Source of the DNA: Candidatus Woesearchaeota archaeon
GTDB lineage: Archaea; Nanobdellota; Nanobdellia; Woesearchaeales; UBA10216
DNA length: 41,087 bases
Direction: 5' to 3'
Assembly (NCBI GenBank): GCA_016188155.1
Contig: JACPIH010000004.1
Span: forward strand, 1 to 41,087
The notes below the pieces were generated by a model that searched no databases, was not told the DNA's origin, and saw only the letters and a program-made list of their open reading frames with translations. A program made the position numbers and the translations under genes. Of this stretch, positions 1-8,984 are shown in pieces. Each line of letters opens with the position of its first letter. Positions within the stretch are counted from its first letter, which is position 1.

Positions 1-917
1 TTTTCAGCAAATTTAGCATATTCAGCAACGTGTTTTAGCGAATTTGTTTTAAATTTTTCAAAGTTTTGTATTTGTTCTCCACCAAAACTAGATCTTAATT
101 CTACTTGTAAGCCATTTTTGTGAGCAGTATTTATCATTCCAGCTATTCTTTCTGGAGTGAAAGTAAATTCATCATTTTTTACTTGTCTTGCAGGCCATAT
201 TGTTATCATGTTTGCGCTAAGTTGCTTTGCTTTCAAAATGTCTTGCTCAGTAAATGCGTCAGAAATTACATTGACGCTTTTAGCAAATGTGATTGTTGTT
301 GCTGGGGGTTCTACTGGCTGAACTTCTTCTGTCATTCCAGGGAATCCTCCCATCCCTCCTCCTGGTGTTAATTCCCCAGAGAGAATTTTGCAAAGAGTTG
401 CATCCGGATTTTCCAAACACCAATTTTGACATGCTTCCATCTTTTGCTGACAATATTGCTGGCATGCTGGGCCGCGACATCCGTCTGGTCCTGTGATGCT
501 CATGACGTCTAAGAGACCCCCTATGCCGCTTCTCAGACTTTTTACATGTTCTTCCGGACAAACACCGGGATTTTTTTCACAAAATTCAAGACATTTTTGT
601 GGATTTTGCTGGCATTCTTGCTGACTTATCCCTCTAGTAAATTGCTCACGACCAGTTTTCCCTAATAACGTACTGCAGAGTTCTGGATTTTCTTCGCACC
701 ATTTTTCACATTCTGCTTGATTTCTTTCACAGTATGTCGAACATTCCCCCCCTATACAACCGCCTGGACCAGCAGACTCTGTTTTTGGTGTCCTATCTTC
801 TACTTGTGAAACCACCTCTGTAACTTCAGATTCATCAGAGATTATAAAATTACATCCACTAATAAAAGCGACAGTAATTATTAGCAATCCAAAAATAAGA
901 TACACATTCTGTTTCAT
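1..917 (-). CDS. Cys-rich secreted lipoprotein with C-terminal glycosidase/TIM-barrel-like segment; truncated by the window start
   Basis: Own translation (not in ORF track because it runs off the edge): MKQNVYLIFGLLIITVAFISGCNFIISDESE... lipobox-like FISGC, then Cys clusters (CSTYCERNQAECEKWCEENPELC, CQQNPQKCLEFCEKNPGVC, CQQYCQQKMEACQNWCLENPDATLC), then TITFAKSVNVISDAFTEQDILKAKQLSANMITIWPARQV...; open to position 1. Confidence 0.8.
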   Translation of the reverse strand, partial: MKQNVYLIFGLLIITVAFISGCNFIISDESEVTEVVSQVEDRTPKTESAGPGGCIGGECSTYCERNQAECEKWCEENPELCSTLLGKTGREQFTRGISQQECQQNPQKCLEFCEKNPGVCPEEHVKSLRSGIGGLLDVMSITGPDGCRGPACQQYCQQKMEACQNWCLENPDATLCKILSGELTPGGGMGGFPGMTEEVQPVEPPATTITFAKSVNVISDAFTEQDILKAKQLSANMITIWPARQVKNDEFTFTPERIAGMINTAHKNGLQVELRSSFGGEQIQNFEKFKTNSLKHVAEYAKFAE

Positions 918-931
918 TAGGTATGTCTCAT

Positions 932-2104
932 TTATCTTTCCCAAATTTCATATCCACTGCTTGGTTCTGCCGATGGACATGTTCCAGAAGCAATAGACAC
1001 TTTCATTTTGTTAATATCAATCACTTGAAAGTAAGCAAAGCGCGTATTATCCGAATAGCAAACAGACTCCCCGACTTTTACCTGATCGGGATTTTTGGAA
1101 GGATTCGCATCTCTTAACCTGAATCCATAATCTTTGTCTGTGCTTTCTTGCGGCTCCCTCACCATATCAACCGTATTAAAATCATCAGCTATATATAGAT
1201 GAGCTCCTTGCCTATCAGTGGCATCACCCTGGAACCATGCCCCCGCCAGAGTTCCAACAACATCTCTTGAGGCGCTTCTGCATGTTTTGACATCAGGTAC
1301 AAAACCACCGGCTGAGGTAAACAAAGAATAATACTTCTGTTTTAACTCATTAGTAAAGTAATCATAAGGGCAGTCAGCCACTGTATTATGGTCCAACATC
1401 CATCTTTTAGGATTTATATGCTCAACTTTCTTTGCTCTGTTAAACAAAAAGAAGTCCAATCCTTTTCTGGTAGATCCCACCTGTTCACCTACCTCAACAA
1501 GAACAGGTGTAATTGGATTGTCATGCGTGTTATCTGCTGGTTTTTCTGGCGCCAATTTAGAAAGTTTATCTGACAATTGAGGGATGTGATCAAATGAGTA
1601 TGTGACTTCACAACTAACTTGAAAGTCAAGTCTATATTCAGCTACTCCGGCAGCCTTATCTCCTCTCCAAGCATAGACTATCCCCACCAGTTTTGAGTCA
1701 ACAGGAGCATAAACCGGCGAAAGCGTTGAAAAATCATTTCCATCTTTTTTCATACCGACGTAACTGCGTGATTGACTGCCCACCATAATACCGCCAATTG
1801 GAGATATACGCGCCAGCTTATCAATATCAGTAAAAGAGGCGGTGAAGACAGGGTGATCATTTGGCTGACAGTCTGCAGAACTCGTTGAATCTCGTTGGCT
1901 GCTTTGTGTACTTTCAGCAGATGCTTCTATACTTGTTGTATCTTCTTTTACGATTGTTGCGTTCACTGCTTGTTCTTGTACAGGAGGAATTTCATTCATT
2001 TCTTCTTGAATAGCAGGCATTTCCCCTGTTTGCCTGTCTTGTTGAGCACAACCACTAATAAAAATTAAAGAGGTTACTAATAAGAATAATAAGCTTGTTT
2101 TCAT
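932..2104 (-). CDS. Hypothetical lipoprotein
   Basis: ORF 390 aa; N-terminal signal peptide with lipobox-like IFISGC, acidic Ser/Thr-rich linker; middle segment resembles a beta-rich lipoyl/M23-like domain (weak). Confidence 0.8.
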   Translation of the reverse strand: MKTSLLFLLVTSLIFISGCAQQDRQTGEMPAIQEEMNEIPPVQEQAVNATIVKEDTTSIEASAESTQSSQRDSTSSADCQPNDHPVFTASFTDIDKLARISPIGGIMVGSQSRSYVGMKKDGNDFSTLSPVYAPVDSKLVGIVYAWRGDKAAGVAEYRLDFQVSCEVTYSFDHIPQLSDKLSKLAPEKPADNTHDNPITPVLVEVGEQVGSTRKGLDFFLFNRAKKVEHINPKRWMLDHNTVADCPYDYFTNELKQKYYSLFTSAGGFVPDVKTCRSASRDVVGTLAGAWFQGDATDRQGAHLYIADDFNTVDMVREPQESTDKDYGFRLRDANPSKNPDQVKVGESVCYSDNTRFAYFQVIDINKMKVSIASGTCPSAEPSSGYEIWER

Positions 2105-2106
2105 CT

Positions 2107-3231
2107 TTAATCCACATTTATGAGTCGTTCGGCATTCTTATAAGCAAATTTCTCCTGCACTGCCGGATCAAGCTGCCCAATAAACTCACGCCCGATTTCG
2201 TCGAGAAGTGCGCTAACTTCAGGATCAAAATGCCAGACATATGCACGATCAGTACCCCATAAAAATTTGTCGGGGTTTTTTTCGATTGCATTTTTCCATG
2301 CTTTGATTGCAATTGCAAGTACTTGATCATGATCTCGCTTAAAGTTTGCAATAAATGATTCTTTTGTCTTGTCGCCGTAGAGGCTGACCGATTGATGTTC
2401 GTAGGGTATGTCCGATAGCTGATCCATGGTGTAAAATGCGTTTGGATACGCTGCAACTATTTTAGCTACATATGCTTCTGTTTCAAAGCCGTGAAACAAG
2501 AATTTTACTTTGGGATAATCTTTAAGTATTGTTTCTACTTCTTCACGCTGGCCCTCGTCGGGATGAATCATGACAATCAAGCCGTGCTTGGCTGCTATAT
2601 CGTAGAATGGACGCAGCGACTCATCATCAGGTTTTATTCCAAGATAGGCATCTTTATAGAGAGCGAGTTCCCCATAGCCTTTGAACAAGCCCGGGTTTGC
2701 GCTCAACACAGATTCAACGTCACTCGGCTGTAGATTGAGTGCCGTCACATGAGCTGACATGATGAACGGAGTAATTCGTCCCGCGAACTTTGAATCGACT
2801 TTTGTGACAGCATTTACTGCCTCTCCTTTCAAGAGATTTGGAATTACATAGAACCCGTATGCAGATTTTACGTTGGTTTTATCAAATAGGCACACGATGC
2901 TCCCTGCTGCCACTTCTTTTTCAAGGACTGCGCCATCGTAATCGGCCTGAGCGTACATTGCTTTCGGCACCTCAAAAGTTAATGGCATGTGCAAATGGGT
3001 ATCTATTAATGGACCACTATAGTATGCCGAGGATGAAAATTGGCGTAGTGATGTTATTTTGTCACAGGGGATGTCCTTGAGGGCTTTCGTGATGGACATA
3101 CCCATGCGCTGCATCTCACGTTCCGTAATGTCACGAGTCACTTTTTCTATGACTGCTTTGGTGATGAAACCTGCCACTACCAGAACTACCAGAATTACTC
3201 CCAAGGTTATGATTAATTTCCGCGTTTTCAT
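2107..3231 (-). CDS. Membrane-anchored amidohydrolase (metal-dependent TIM-barrel hydrolase)
   Basis: N-terminal TM helix (LIITLGVILVVLVVAGFI), IDTHLHMP metal motif, HPDEG, FLWGTDRAY; amidohydrolase_2-like. Confidence 0.8.
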   Translation of the reverse strand: MKTRKLIITLGVILVVLVVAGFITKAVIEKVTRDITEREMQRMGMSITKALKDIPCDKITSLRQFSSSAYYSGPLIDTHLHMPLTFEVPKAMYAQADYDGAVLEKEVAAGSIVCLFDKTNVKSAYGFYVIPNLLKGEAVNAVTKVDSKFAGRITPFIMSAHVTALNLQPSDVESVLSANPGLFKGYGELALYKDAYLGIKPDDESLRPFYDIAAKHGLIVMIHPDEGQREEVETILKDYPKVKFLFHGFETEAYVAKIVAAYPNAFYTMDQLSDIPYEHQSVSLYGDKTKESFIANFKRDHDQVLAIAIKAWKNAIEKNPDKFLWGTDRAYVWHFDPEVSALLDEIGREFIGQLDPAVQEKFAYKNAERLINVD

Positions 3232-3414
3232 TTAGACTAGAAAAGCCGCAATGCCCCAGACTAGTGAAACTGCCGCCCATGCATAATGCAGCCATCTTGG
3301 CCATTTCAGCCCTTCGGTTGCGGCTATCAAAATTGCCAGCAGGATTGCCCCTGCGCCAAAAATCGGATTTGCCATGATCACACCTCTTCGTAATCGTTCT
3401 TTTCCATCTTTCAC
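3232..3414 (-). CDS. Small hydrophobic membrane protein
   Basis: 60 aa ORF with two hydrophobic segments, tightly packed between same-strand genes. Confidence 0.55.
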   Translation of the reverse strand: MKDGKERLRRGVIMANPIFGAGAILLAILIAATEGLKWPRWLHYAWAAVSLVWGIAAFLV

Positions 3415-4391
3415 AGCCAGTTATGCTTCTTAGCATAAATGAGAATGACGAATATTACAGCTGCCATGAAACCGTTTATGGCGTAAAAGCCCCACCAAAA
3501 ATCTGAGAGAGGTATGTACTTAAAGTTCATGCCGTATACGCTTGCTATTAGTGTTGGTATAAGCAGTATAAGGGCGTATCCTGAGAGTCTCTTTACAATG
3601 AGGTTAAGTTCGTTTGAGGTAACTGCAAGCCTATTGTTCACGCCGGTTGAATAAACTGTGAGTGTATCGCTTAGCATCTCCTTCTGTGCAGCAGCAACGT
3701 CTATCTGGTGCAGGAAGGTTTCGTGTATGTCTCCAAGAAGCCTTATGCTTTCGGTGTCCATCCTTATCTGGGTTACGCCCATCCTTATCAACGAGATGAC
3801 CCTTGTCGTTGCCCAGAACTGCCTGCTGAGCTTGTAAAGCTGTGATTTGAAGTATAGTATGTCATCAACTTTTACCTTGGACTCCTTTTCGAACACTACC
3901 GCCTTGAATTCCACGTCCTTTATCTGGTCCTCTATCCTGCCAAGCACTTCATAGTTCTCGTCAACGTCTTCCTGGAGGAAGTTGCAGAATATGTGCGCTA
4001 CGCCCCTCACCTTCACCTTCCTGAATTCTTCAAACAGGTCATTGACAAGCTCATCATAGTAGCCGGACTCCTTGGACGAAGCCACTACAAGGCAGCGCTC
4101 TGTTAAGACAAACAGCAGGTTTGTGGTCGCTATCTTGCCATTCTCAAGGTAGGCTGACATCATTACGAACTGGAATGGTGTTGTTATGTATCTTCGTGAG
4201 TGTGATTCCTTTGAGAAGGTTATCAGCGGTTTTTTGTCGAACTTGAAGTCACTGGAAGCCTTTTCGATTTCTTCCCTTGTGGGTGTGCTTAAAAATATGA
4301 AGAGGTAGTCGTTTTTGCCCGGTTTTGGGTAATCAGTTCTTGAGCCTTTCCTTACAGAGCCCTTCTCGTTAAACAGGACGTACCTTATCAT
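3411..4391 (-). CDS. corA: CorA-family divalent cation transporter
   Basis: 326 aa; YGMNF motif followed by a second TM helix at the C-terminus. Confidence 0.92.
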   Translation of the reverse strand: MIRYVLFNEKGSVRKGSRTDYPKPGKNDYLFIFLSTPTREEIEKASSDFKFDKKPLITFSKESHSRRYITTPFQFVMMSAYLENGKIATTNLLFVLTERCLVVASSKESGYYDELVNDLFEEFRKVKVRGVAHIFCNFLQEDVDENYEVLGRIEDQIKDVEFKAVVFEKESKVKVDDILYFKSQLYKLSRQFWATTRVISLIRMGVTQIRMDTESIRLLGDIHETFLHQIDVAAAQKEMLSDTLTVYSTGVNNRLAVTSNELNLIVKRLSGYALILLIPTLIASVYGMNFKYIPLSDFWWGFYAINGFMAAVIFVILIYAKKHNWL

Positions 4392-4552
4392 TGCCTTCCC
4401 CTTTTGCTGTCGTCGTCTGTTACGGCGGCGGCTCTTATTGCTTTCTGTGTTTTCTTTGCCCCTTATTTAAACTTTGCTCTTTTGTTTTGGCGACTGATGC
4501 CTCGGCAACAATTATTTATAGTCGCTGTAGCCGCTGCTGTAGCTGTATTGCT

Positions 4553-5689
4553 ATGATAAATGTTGACGGAAGCTACTTGGAAGGAGGGGGCCAGATTCTC
4601 AGGACAGCCCTTGCCCTTTCCACCCTGACGCTGAAGCCTTTTGAAATTGTTAACATTAGGAAGGGCCGCCCGAATCCGGGCCTGCAGCCGCAGCACCTTG
4701 CATGCGTAAAGGCGCTGGAGGAGTTCTGCAACGCTTCATCTGAAGGTGCGGCAATCGGCTCAACATCTGTGAGGTTTTTCCCAGGCAAGCCCCAATCGAG
4801 AACATTGAGCGTTGATATAGGCACTGCCGGCTCTGTCACTCTGCTGCTGCAGGCGCTCCTGCTTCCTGCCCTGTTTGCGCCTGGTAAGGTGCGCCTCAAG
4901 CTTACAGGTGGCACAAACGTTTCCCACAGCCAGCCTGCTGAGTATTTTGGCAGCGTTTTTCTCCCGCACCTTGCAGCACTTGGCAATGTTGGCTTCAGCC
5001 TTTTGCAGCGCGGCTATTTTCCAAAAGGCAATGGCAGGGTCGAGCTTGAAATCCGCCCTCTTTTCCACATCAACGATTTTGATACCTTTGCTGATTTTCA
5101 TAAGTCGCTGCAGCAACAGCAAAACATTGGCATAAACATGAGTGAAAGGGGGAAGCTCCTGAAAATAAGCGGAGTCTCTCACGCCTCTGTTGACCTTAAG
5201 GCAGCTGAGGTTGCCGAGCGTCAGGCAGGGGCAGCCAAGCTGGCGTTGTCGCAGGAACTGCAGCGAATTAACAGCGGTTGCCCTATCAGCATTAGCACAG
5301 AGTATTCGAACTCCCTTTCAACCGGCTCCGGGATTACTCTGGCAGCTTATTTTGCTGCCGCCGGGAAGGACGAGCCTGCCCTTCGCAATCCGGTTATTTT
5401 GGGCGGTGATGCCTTGGGTGAGCGGAGCAAGAGAGCGGAGGTTGTTGGCCAGGAAGCGGCATCGGCATTGGTGAAAGAAATCAGTTCCGGAGCTTGCGCT
5501 GACCATTTCCTGGCAGACCAGCTTATGCCGTTTATGGCATTAGTTGGCAACAGCAAAATATTAGCTTCGGAAGTGACCCCTCACTGCCTTACAAACATCT
5601 ATGTGGTGGAGAAGTTCCTTGGAAGGTGCTTTGGCATTGGAAAAGATGCTGCCCGGGCTGCTGCAATCTGGACAGCGGCAACCCAGTAG
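4553..5689 (+). CDS. rtcA: RNA 3'-terminal phosphate cyclase
   Basis: INVDGSYLEGGGQILRTALALS...RPNPGLQPQHLACVKAL; start set at internal ATG 4553. Confidence 0.95.
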   Translation: MINVDGSYLEGGGQILRTALALSTLTLKPFEIVNIRKGRPNPGLQPQHLACVKALEEFCNASSEGAAIGSTSVRFFPGKPQSRTLSVDIGTAGSVTLLLQALLLPALFAPGKVRLKLTGGTNVSHSQPAEYFGSVFLPHLAALGNVGFSLLQRGYFPKGNGRVELEIRPLFHINDFDTFADFHKSLQQQQNIGINMSERGKLLKISGVSHASVDLKAAEVAERQAGAAKLALSQELQRINSGCPISISTEYSNSLSTGSGITLAAYFAAAGKDEPALRNPVILGGDALGERSKRAEVVGQEAASALVKEISSGACADHFLADQLMPFMALVGNSKILASEVTPHCLTNIYVVEKFLGRCFGIGKDAARAAAIWTAATQ

Positions 5690-5739
5690 TGTCAGCAAAA
5701 GCGATACTTTATTAAGCGTGTTTTGTGCGGTGCGAAGGC

Positions 5740-6267
5740 ATGGGTGCAATCGCTTTTTTAAGGGGTTTGGCTCATTTTATTTGCAGGGCAGGTTTTAAGG
5801 ACGACTGCATCAAAAAGTTTGCAGGCACAGTTAGAAATAAAAGAATATTGGAGCTGGGCAGCGGGAAACCGGACATGGGCCGTTACCCGTATTCGTCAAA
5901 GCAGCTTTTTGGCGCTTCTAATGAGTTCATTCGATCGGACGTTGTCGGAGAATACGGGCATAAAATTGTGGACGTCACCAGGATGAGGTACAAAAGTGAG
6001 TTTGACATTATCTTGTGCACGAATGTGCTTGAGCACGTTTTTGACTTCGGTAAGGCGATAGAAAACATCTATAACGGGTTAAAACATGGTGGCGTTGCGC
6101 TGATATACGTGCCGGGCTTTTATCCCCTCCATGATGAGCCGAGCGACTATTGGAGGTTTACCGAGCACTCGCTGAGGAAGTTGCTTAAAAAATTCAGGGT
6201 GTTGAGGCTAAGGCATTCGGGCGTAAGGCGGTATCCTTTTGGATATTACGTAGAGGCAGTGAAGTAG
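5740..6267 (+). CDS. Class I SAM-dependent methyltransferase
   Basis: ILELGSGKPDMG...FDIILCTNVLEHVFDFGKAIENIYNGLKHGGVALIYVPG; start chosen at the second Met. Confidence 0.8.
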   Translation: MGAIAFLRGLAHFICRAGFKDDCIKKFAGTVRNKRILELGSGKPDMGRYPYSSKQLFGASNEFIRSDVVGEYGHKIVDVTRMRYKSEFDIILCTNVLEHVFDFGKAIENIYNGLKHGGVALIYVPGFYPLHDEPSDYWRFTEHSLRKLLKKFRVLRLRHSGVRRYPFGYYVEAVK

Positions 6268-6281
6268 CAGAGTAGCGAACC

Positions 6282-7745
6282 TCACCTGAGCGATGCAAGC
6301 TTTAAGTCGTGCTCGACTTCAAGAATTTCGTATTCTAGCTGTTTCTTCTCCCTTGCTGGGATGTATACTGTGTTGAACACGGCCTGTATCTCGCCAAGGG
6401 CTTTTTGCGCTTCAGCAACATTGTTTTCGTGTATGTGCTGCTTTGCTTCTTCCAGCAGTGCCACAAGCCTTTCTTTTCCGTAGGCGCCAGCCAGCCTGAA
6501 GTCTGGCATTCCTTCAAGGCGTGTTTCGCGCGATTCTTCTTCGGCAGGCAGTGATACGCTCTCTTTTGCAAGGCTTCCTTCCCTTTCGGTTGCCTCTCTC
6601 TGCCTTCTTATGAAGTCGTCAAACCGCCTTTTGTCTAGGTCGCCCTTTCGCTTGATTAGCTCATACCTTCTTCTGGTGAGTGCTATCCTTTTCATGTTGA
6701 GCTCTTCATCTTCCCTTTCCAGTGCGTTTTCCATTTGCTCTAGTTCGCGCGCTTCATGGCTTAGCCTTGGGCCTTCCTGTGGCATTTCGATTTCTTCAGC
6801 TTCCTTTTCCTGTCTTCTCCTCAAGCTTCTTTCTCTTGCGCCGGTATGCAGTGCTTCCTCATCTTCAGGTACCTCAGTCATTTCTTCTGCCTGCTCAGTT
6901 TCTTCTGTTTTGGCCAGCGGCAGCTCATCCTGTGCTGGCAGCTCTTCCCATTTTTCGTGCTGAGGCTCTGTCTCAAAAGTGCCAGTCGGGGTTGATAAGG
7001 GGTTTCCCCTTATTGCTGCTGCCTCTGCGAGTTCTTTTCCCGCCTCGCCTTCCAGATTAGGCATGTCAGGCATATAAGGCATTTCTGCCAGTTCAGGCTC
7101 CATCTTTTTCTCTCTTTTTTTGAATGGCCAGAAGGATAGTTTCGGCTTGGCAACGGCTTTGGGCTCCTCAGGTTCTTCAATAGCGGGCAGCCCTTCGGTT
7201 AGCTCTGGAATTTCTGGAATTTGAATCTCTTCCCGTGGCGTTTCTGTTTCTGCAGCTTCTGGCAATGATATTTCAGGAATCCGCATGGCTGCCCTGAATT
7301 CTCTCTTTGGCGCCTCAGTTTTTGCTGCGGCCCTCCTTGCCTTCCCGGTTGTTCTTGCGGCTTTGAGATTCTTCATTTCCCTTTCAACAGCCTGTGCTGC
7401 CTGCACTTTGGTTTTTGCCCTTCGCAGCTGCCTTGCAAGCGAATCATCATTTAGTATATCCTGCACCCAGTCAGCCAGCTCGTTCCTTTCCTTGTTCACA
7501 TGCTCTTTGTAGTCCTTTGCGCCCAATTTTTTCAAAGCAGCAGCCAGCTCATTTAAGCTTCTTACAGTTGCGCCGTTGCTCAGCCAGAGCGCAAGCTCAG
7601 GCTCAACCTCCTCTTTAATCGCATTTTCAGCCGGTTCCCCAGCAGCTGCCGTATCTATTTCCTTCAAGAATTCTGGCTCTTCAGGCGGGAGCTGTATAGT
7701 CCCGCTAGTCTCACCTTTCTTCTTCAAAAACCCGAATAAGCCCAT
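6282..7745 (-). CDS. Acidic coiled-coil protein of unknown function
   Basis: 487 aa, Glu/Lys/Ala-rich, predicted helical C-terminal domain (GKERLVALLEEAKQHIHENNVAEAQKALGEIQ). Confidence 0.8.
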   Translation of the reverse strand: MGLFGFLKKKGETSGTIQLPPEEPEFLKEIDTAAAGEPAENAIKEEVEPELALWLSNGATVRSLNELAAALKKLGAKDYKEHVNKERNELADWVQDILNDDSLARQLRRAKTKVQAAQAVEREMKNLKAARTTGKARRAAAKTEAPKREFRAAMRIPEISLPEAAETETPREEIQIPEIPELTEGLPAIEEPEEPKAVAKPKLSFWPFKKREKKMEPELAEMPYMPDMPNLEGEAGKELAEAAAIRGNPLSTPTGTFETEPQHEKWEELPAQDELPLAKTEETEQAEEMTEVPEDEEALHTGARERSLRRRQEKEAEEIEMPQEGPRLSHEARELEQMENALEREDEELNMKRIALTRRRYELIKRKGDLDKRRFDDFIRRQREATEREGSLAKESVSLPAEEESRETRLEGMPDFRLAGAYGKERLVALLEEAKQHIHENNVAEAQKALGEIQAVFNTVYIPAREKKQLEYEILEVEHDLKLASLR

Positions 7746-7868
7746 TATGTCCCCCTCTTTTTACAACGAGCTTCTGCCGCTTTTCTGGTATTTAATACTT
7801 TTGATTTTGGCTTTTCTGTTTCGGAGTTGCCGCAAGCTTTTTAAATGCCCTGTTGTTCTCGGTTTTTC

Positions 7869-8036
7869 ATGGCTTATGTTTGCAGTTCATGCAGGAAGCA
7901 GGTGACCAATACTAAGGGCTCAACCAGGTTCAGCTGCCCTGGCTGCGGTAATGTGGAATTCATCAGGTGCGCAAGCTGCAGGTCCAACGCTGTCCGTTAT
8001 ACCTGCCAGGAGTGCGGCTTCTCAGGCCCGAACTAA
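7869..8036 (+). CDS. Small double zinc-ribbon protein
   Basis: MAYVCSSCRKQVTNTKGSTRFSCPGCGNVEFIRCASCRSNAVRYTCQECGFSGPN; four CxxC pairs; immediately upstream of aEF1B. Confidence 0.85.
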   Translation: MAYVCSSCRKQVTNTKGSTRFSCPGCGNVEFIRCASCRSNAVRYTCQECGFSGPN

Positions 8037-8049
8037 GGTCAAGGCTAAA

Positions 8050-8325
8050 ATGGCTACGGTAATTGTTACAATGAAGGTTATGCCTTCCTCTCCTGATGAG
8101 GACCTTGATTTTATCAAGTCAGCCGCTGCAGGGATGATAGCAGAATTTGGCGGCACTGTCGGCAAGACCGAGCTTGAGCCAATTGCTTTTGGCCTGAAAG
8201 CTGTTGTGTTCATGTTTGCGATGGCTGAGGACCTTGGTGATACAGAAGAACTTGAGAAGAAAATAGCCGCCATTAGCGGCATAAACAGCGTTCAGGTGAC
8301 TGACGTGAGAAGGGCGATTGGATAG
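8050..8325 (+). CDS. ef1b: Translation elongation factor 1-beta (aEF1B)
   Basis: MATVIVTMKVMPSSPDEDLD...LEPIAFGLKAVVFMFAMAEDLGDTEELEKKIAAISGINSVQVTDVRRAIG. Confidence 0.95.
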   Translation: MATVIVTMKVMPSSPDEDLDFIKSAAAGMIAEFGGTVGKTELEPIAFGLKAVVFMFAMAEDLGDTEELEKKIAAISGINSVQVTDVRRAIG

Positions 8326-8340
8326 GTTTTTATGTGTGCA

Positions 8341-8910
8341 TTACTGGCTCACCACTATCTGCTTCAGCCTTTCAAACTCTTCCTCTGTTATCGTTCCGTT
8401 GACGTACTTGTCAGTGAGGTAGTGCGCTTCGGCCATTGTTGCCTGCCTGAGCAGGCTGCTGTGAAGCTGCATTATCCTTGAGTGGTGCTGTGCCTTTTCC
8501 TGTTCCTGCAGCTTTGCGTACTGTTCCCTTATTGCGCTGTAAAGCACGTGCGCCTCTGCGTAGTTGCCTCCTTTAATGGAAGCTTCTGCCTTTCTTACGT
8601 TGTCTTTTATCCCAGGTTCGGCGCTCTCCACTGCGTTTCTCATCGCGTTTTGCCCTATCCTGGCAACCACAACCAGCGCTGTTATTGATGCCAGCCCGAG
8701 CAGTATTGAGCCTGCTGCCTTTCCGAGGCCGCTCGCCTGCTGTGCTGTTGTTTCCGCAACCACTTTTCCAGTGACGGCTGCAAAGTCGCCTTTTGACAGG
8801 GTGTCGCTCGCTGTTGTGAGCCCTGTTATGGTGTTTGCCGCAAAGAAAGTTCCCATTACTGAAACAAGTATCGCGCTCATAATTATGATATGTGCTGCCC
8901 CCACCTTCAT
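8341..8910 (-). CDS. Membrane protein with helical domain and SHOCT-like C-terminus
   Basis: Two hydrophobic segments; C-terminal LTDKYVNGTITEEEFERLKQIV resembles the short C-terminal (SHOCT) motif. Confidence 0.75.
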   Translation of the reverse strand: MKVGAAHIIIMSAILVSVMGTFFAANTITGLTTASDTLSKGDFAAVTGKVVAETTAQQASGLGKAAGSILLGLASITALVVVARIGQNAMRNAVESAEPGIKDNVRKAEASIKGGNYAEAHVLYSAIREQYAKLQEQEKAQHHSRIMQLHSSLLRQATMAEAHYLTDKYVNGTITEEEFERLKQIVVSQ

Positions 8911-8984
8911 TTTGTTATCCCCTGCTTTTTATATTCCTCTTTTTAGCTTCTTGCTCTTATTGTTGTATGCTCTTTTAAATCTTT

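Noticed and set aside
4573-5182. Antisense ORFs of 137 and 140 aa opposite rtcA
   Set aside because: Shadow ORFs on the opposite strand of a clear conserved gene
6610-7618. Ser/Ala-rich plus-strand ORFs opposite the coiled-coil gene
   Set aside because: Translation of the complement of Glu/Lys-rich codons; no independent promoter or homology
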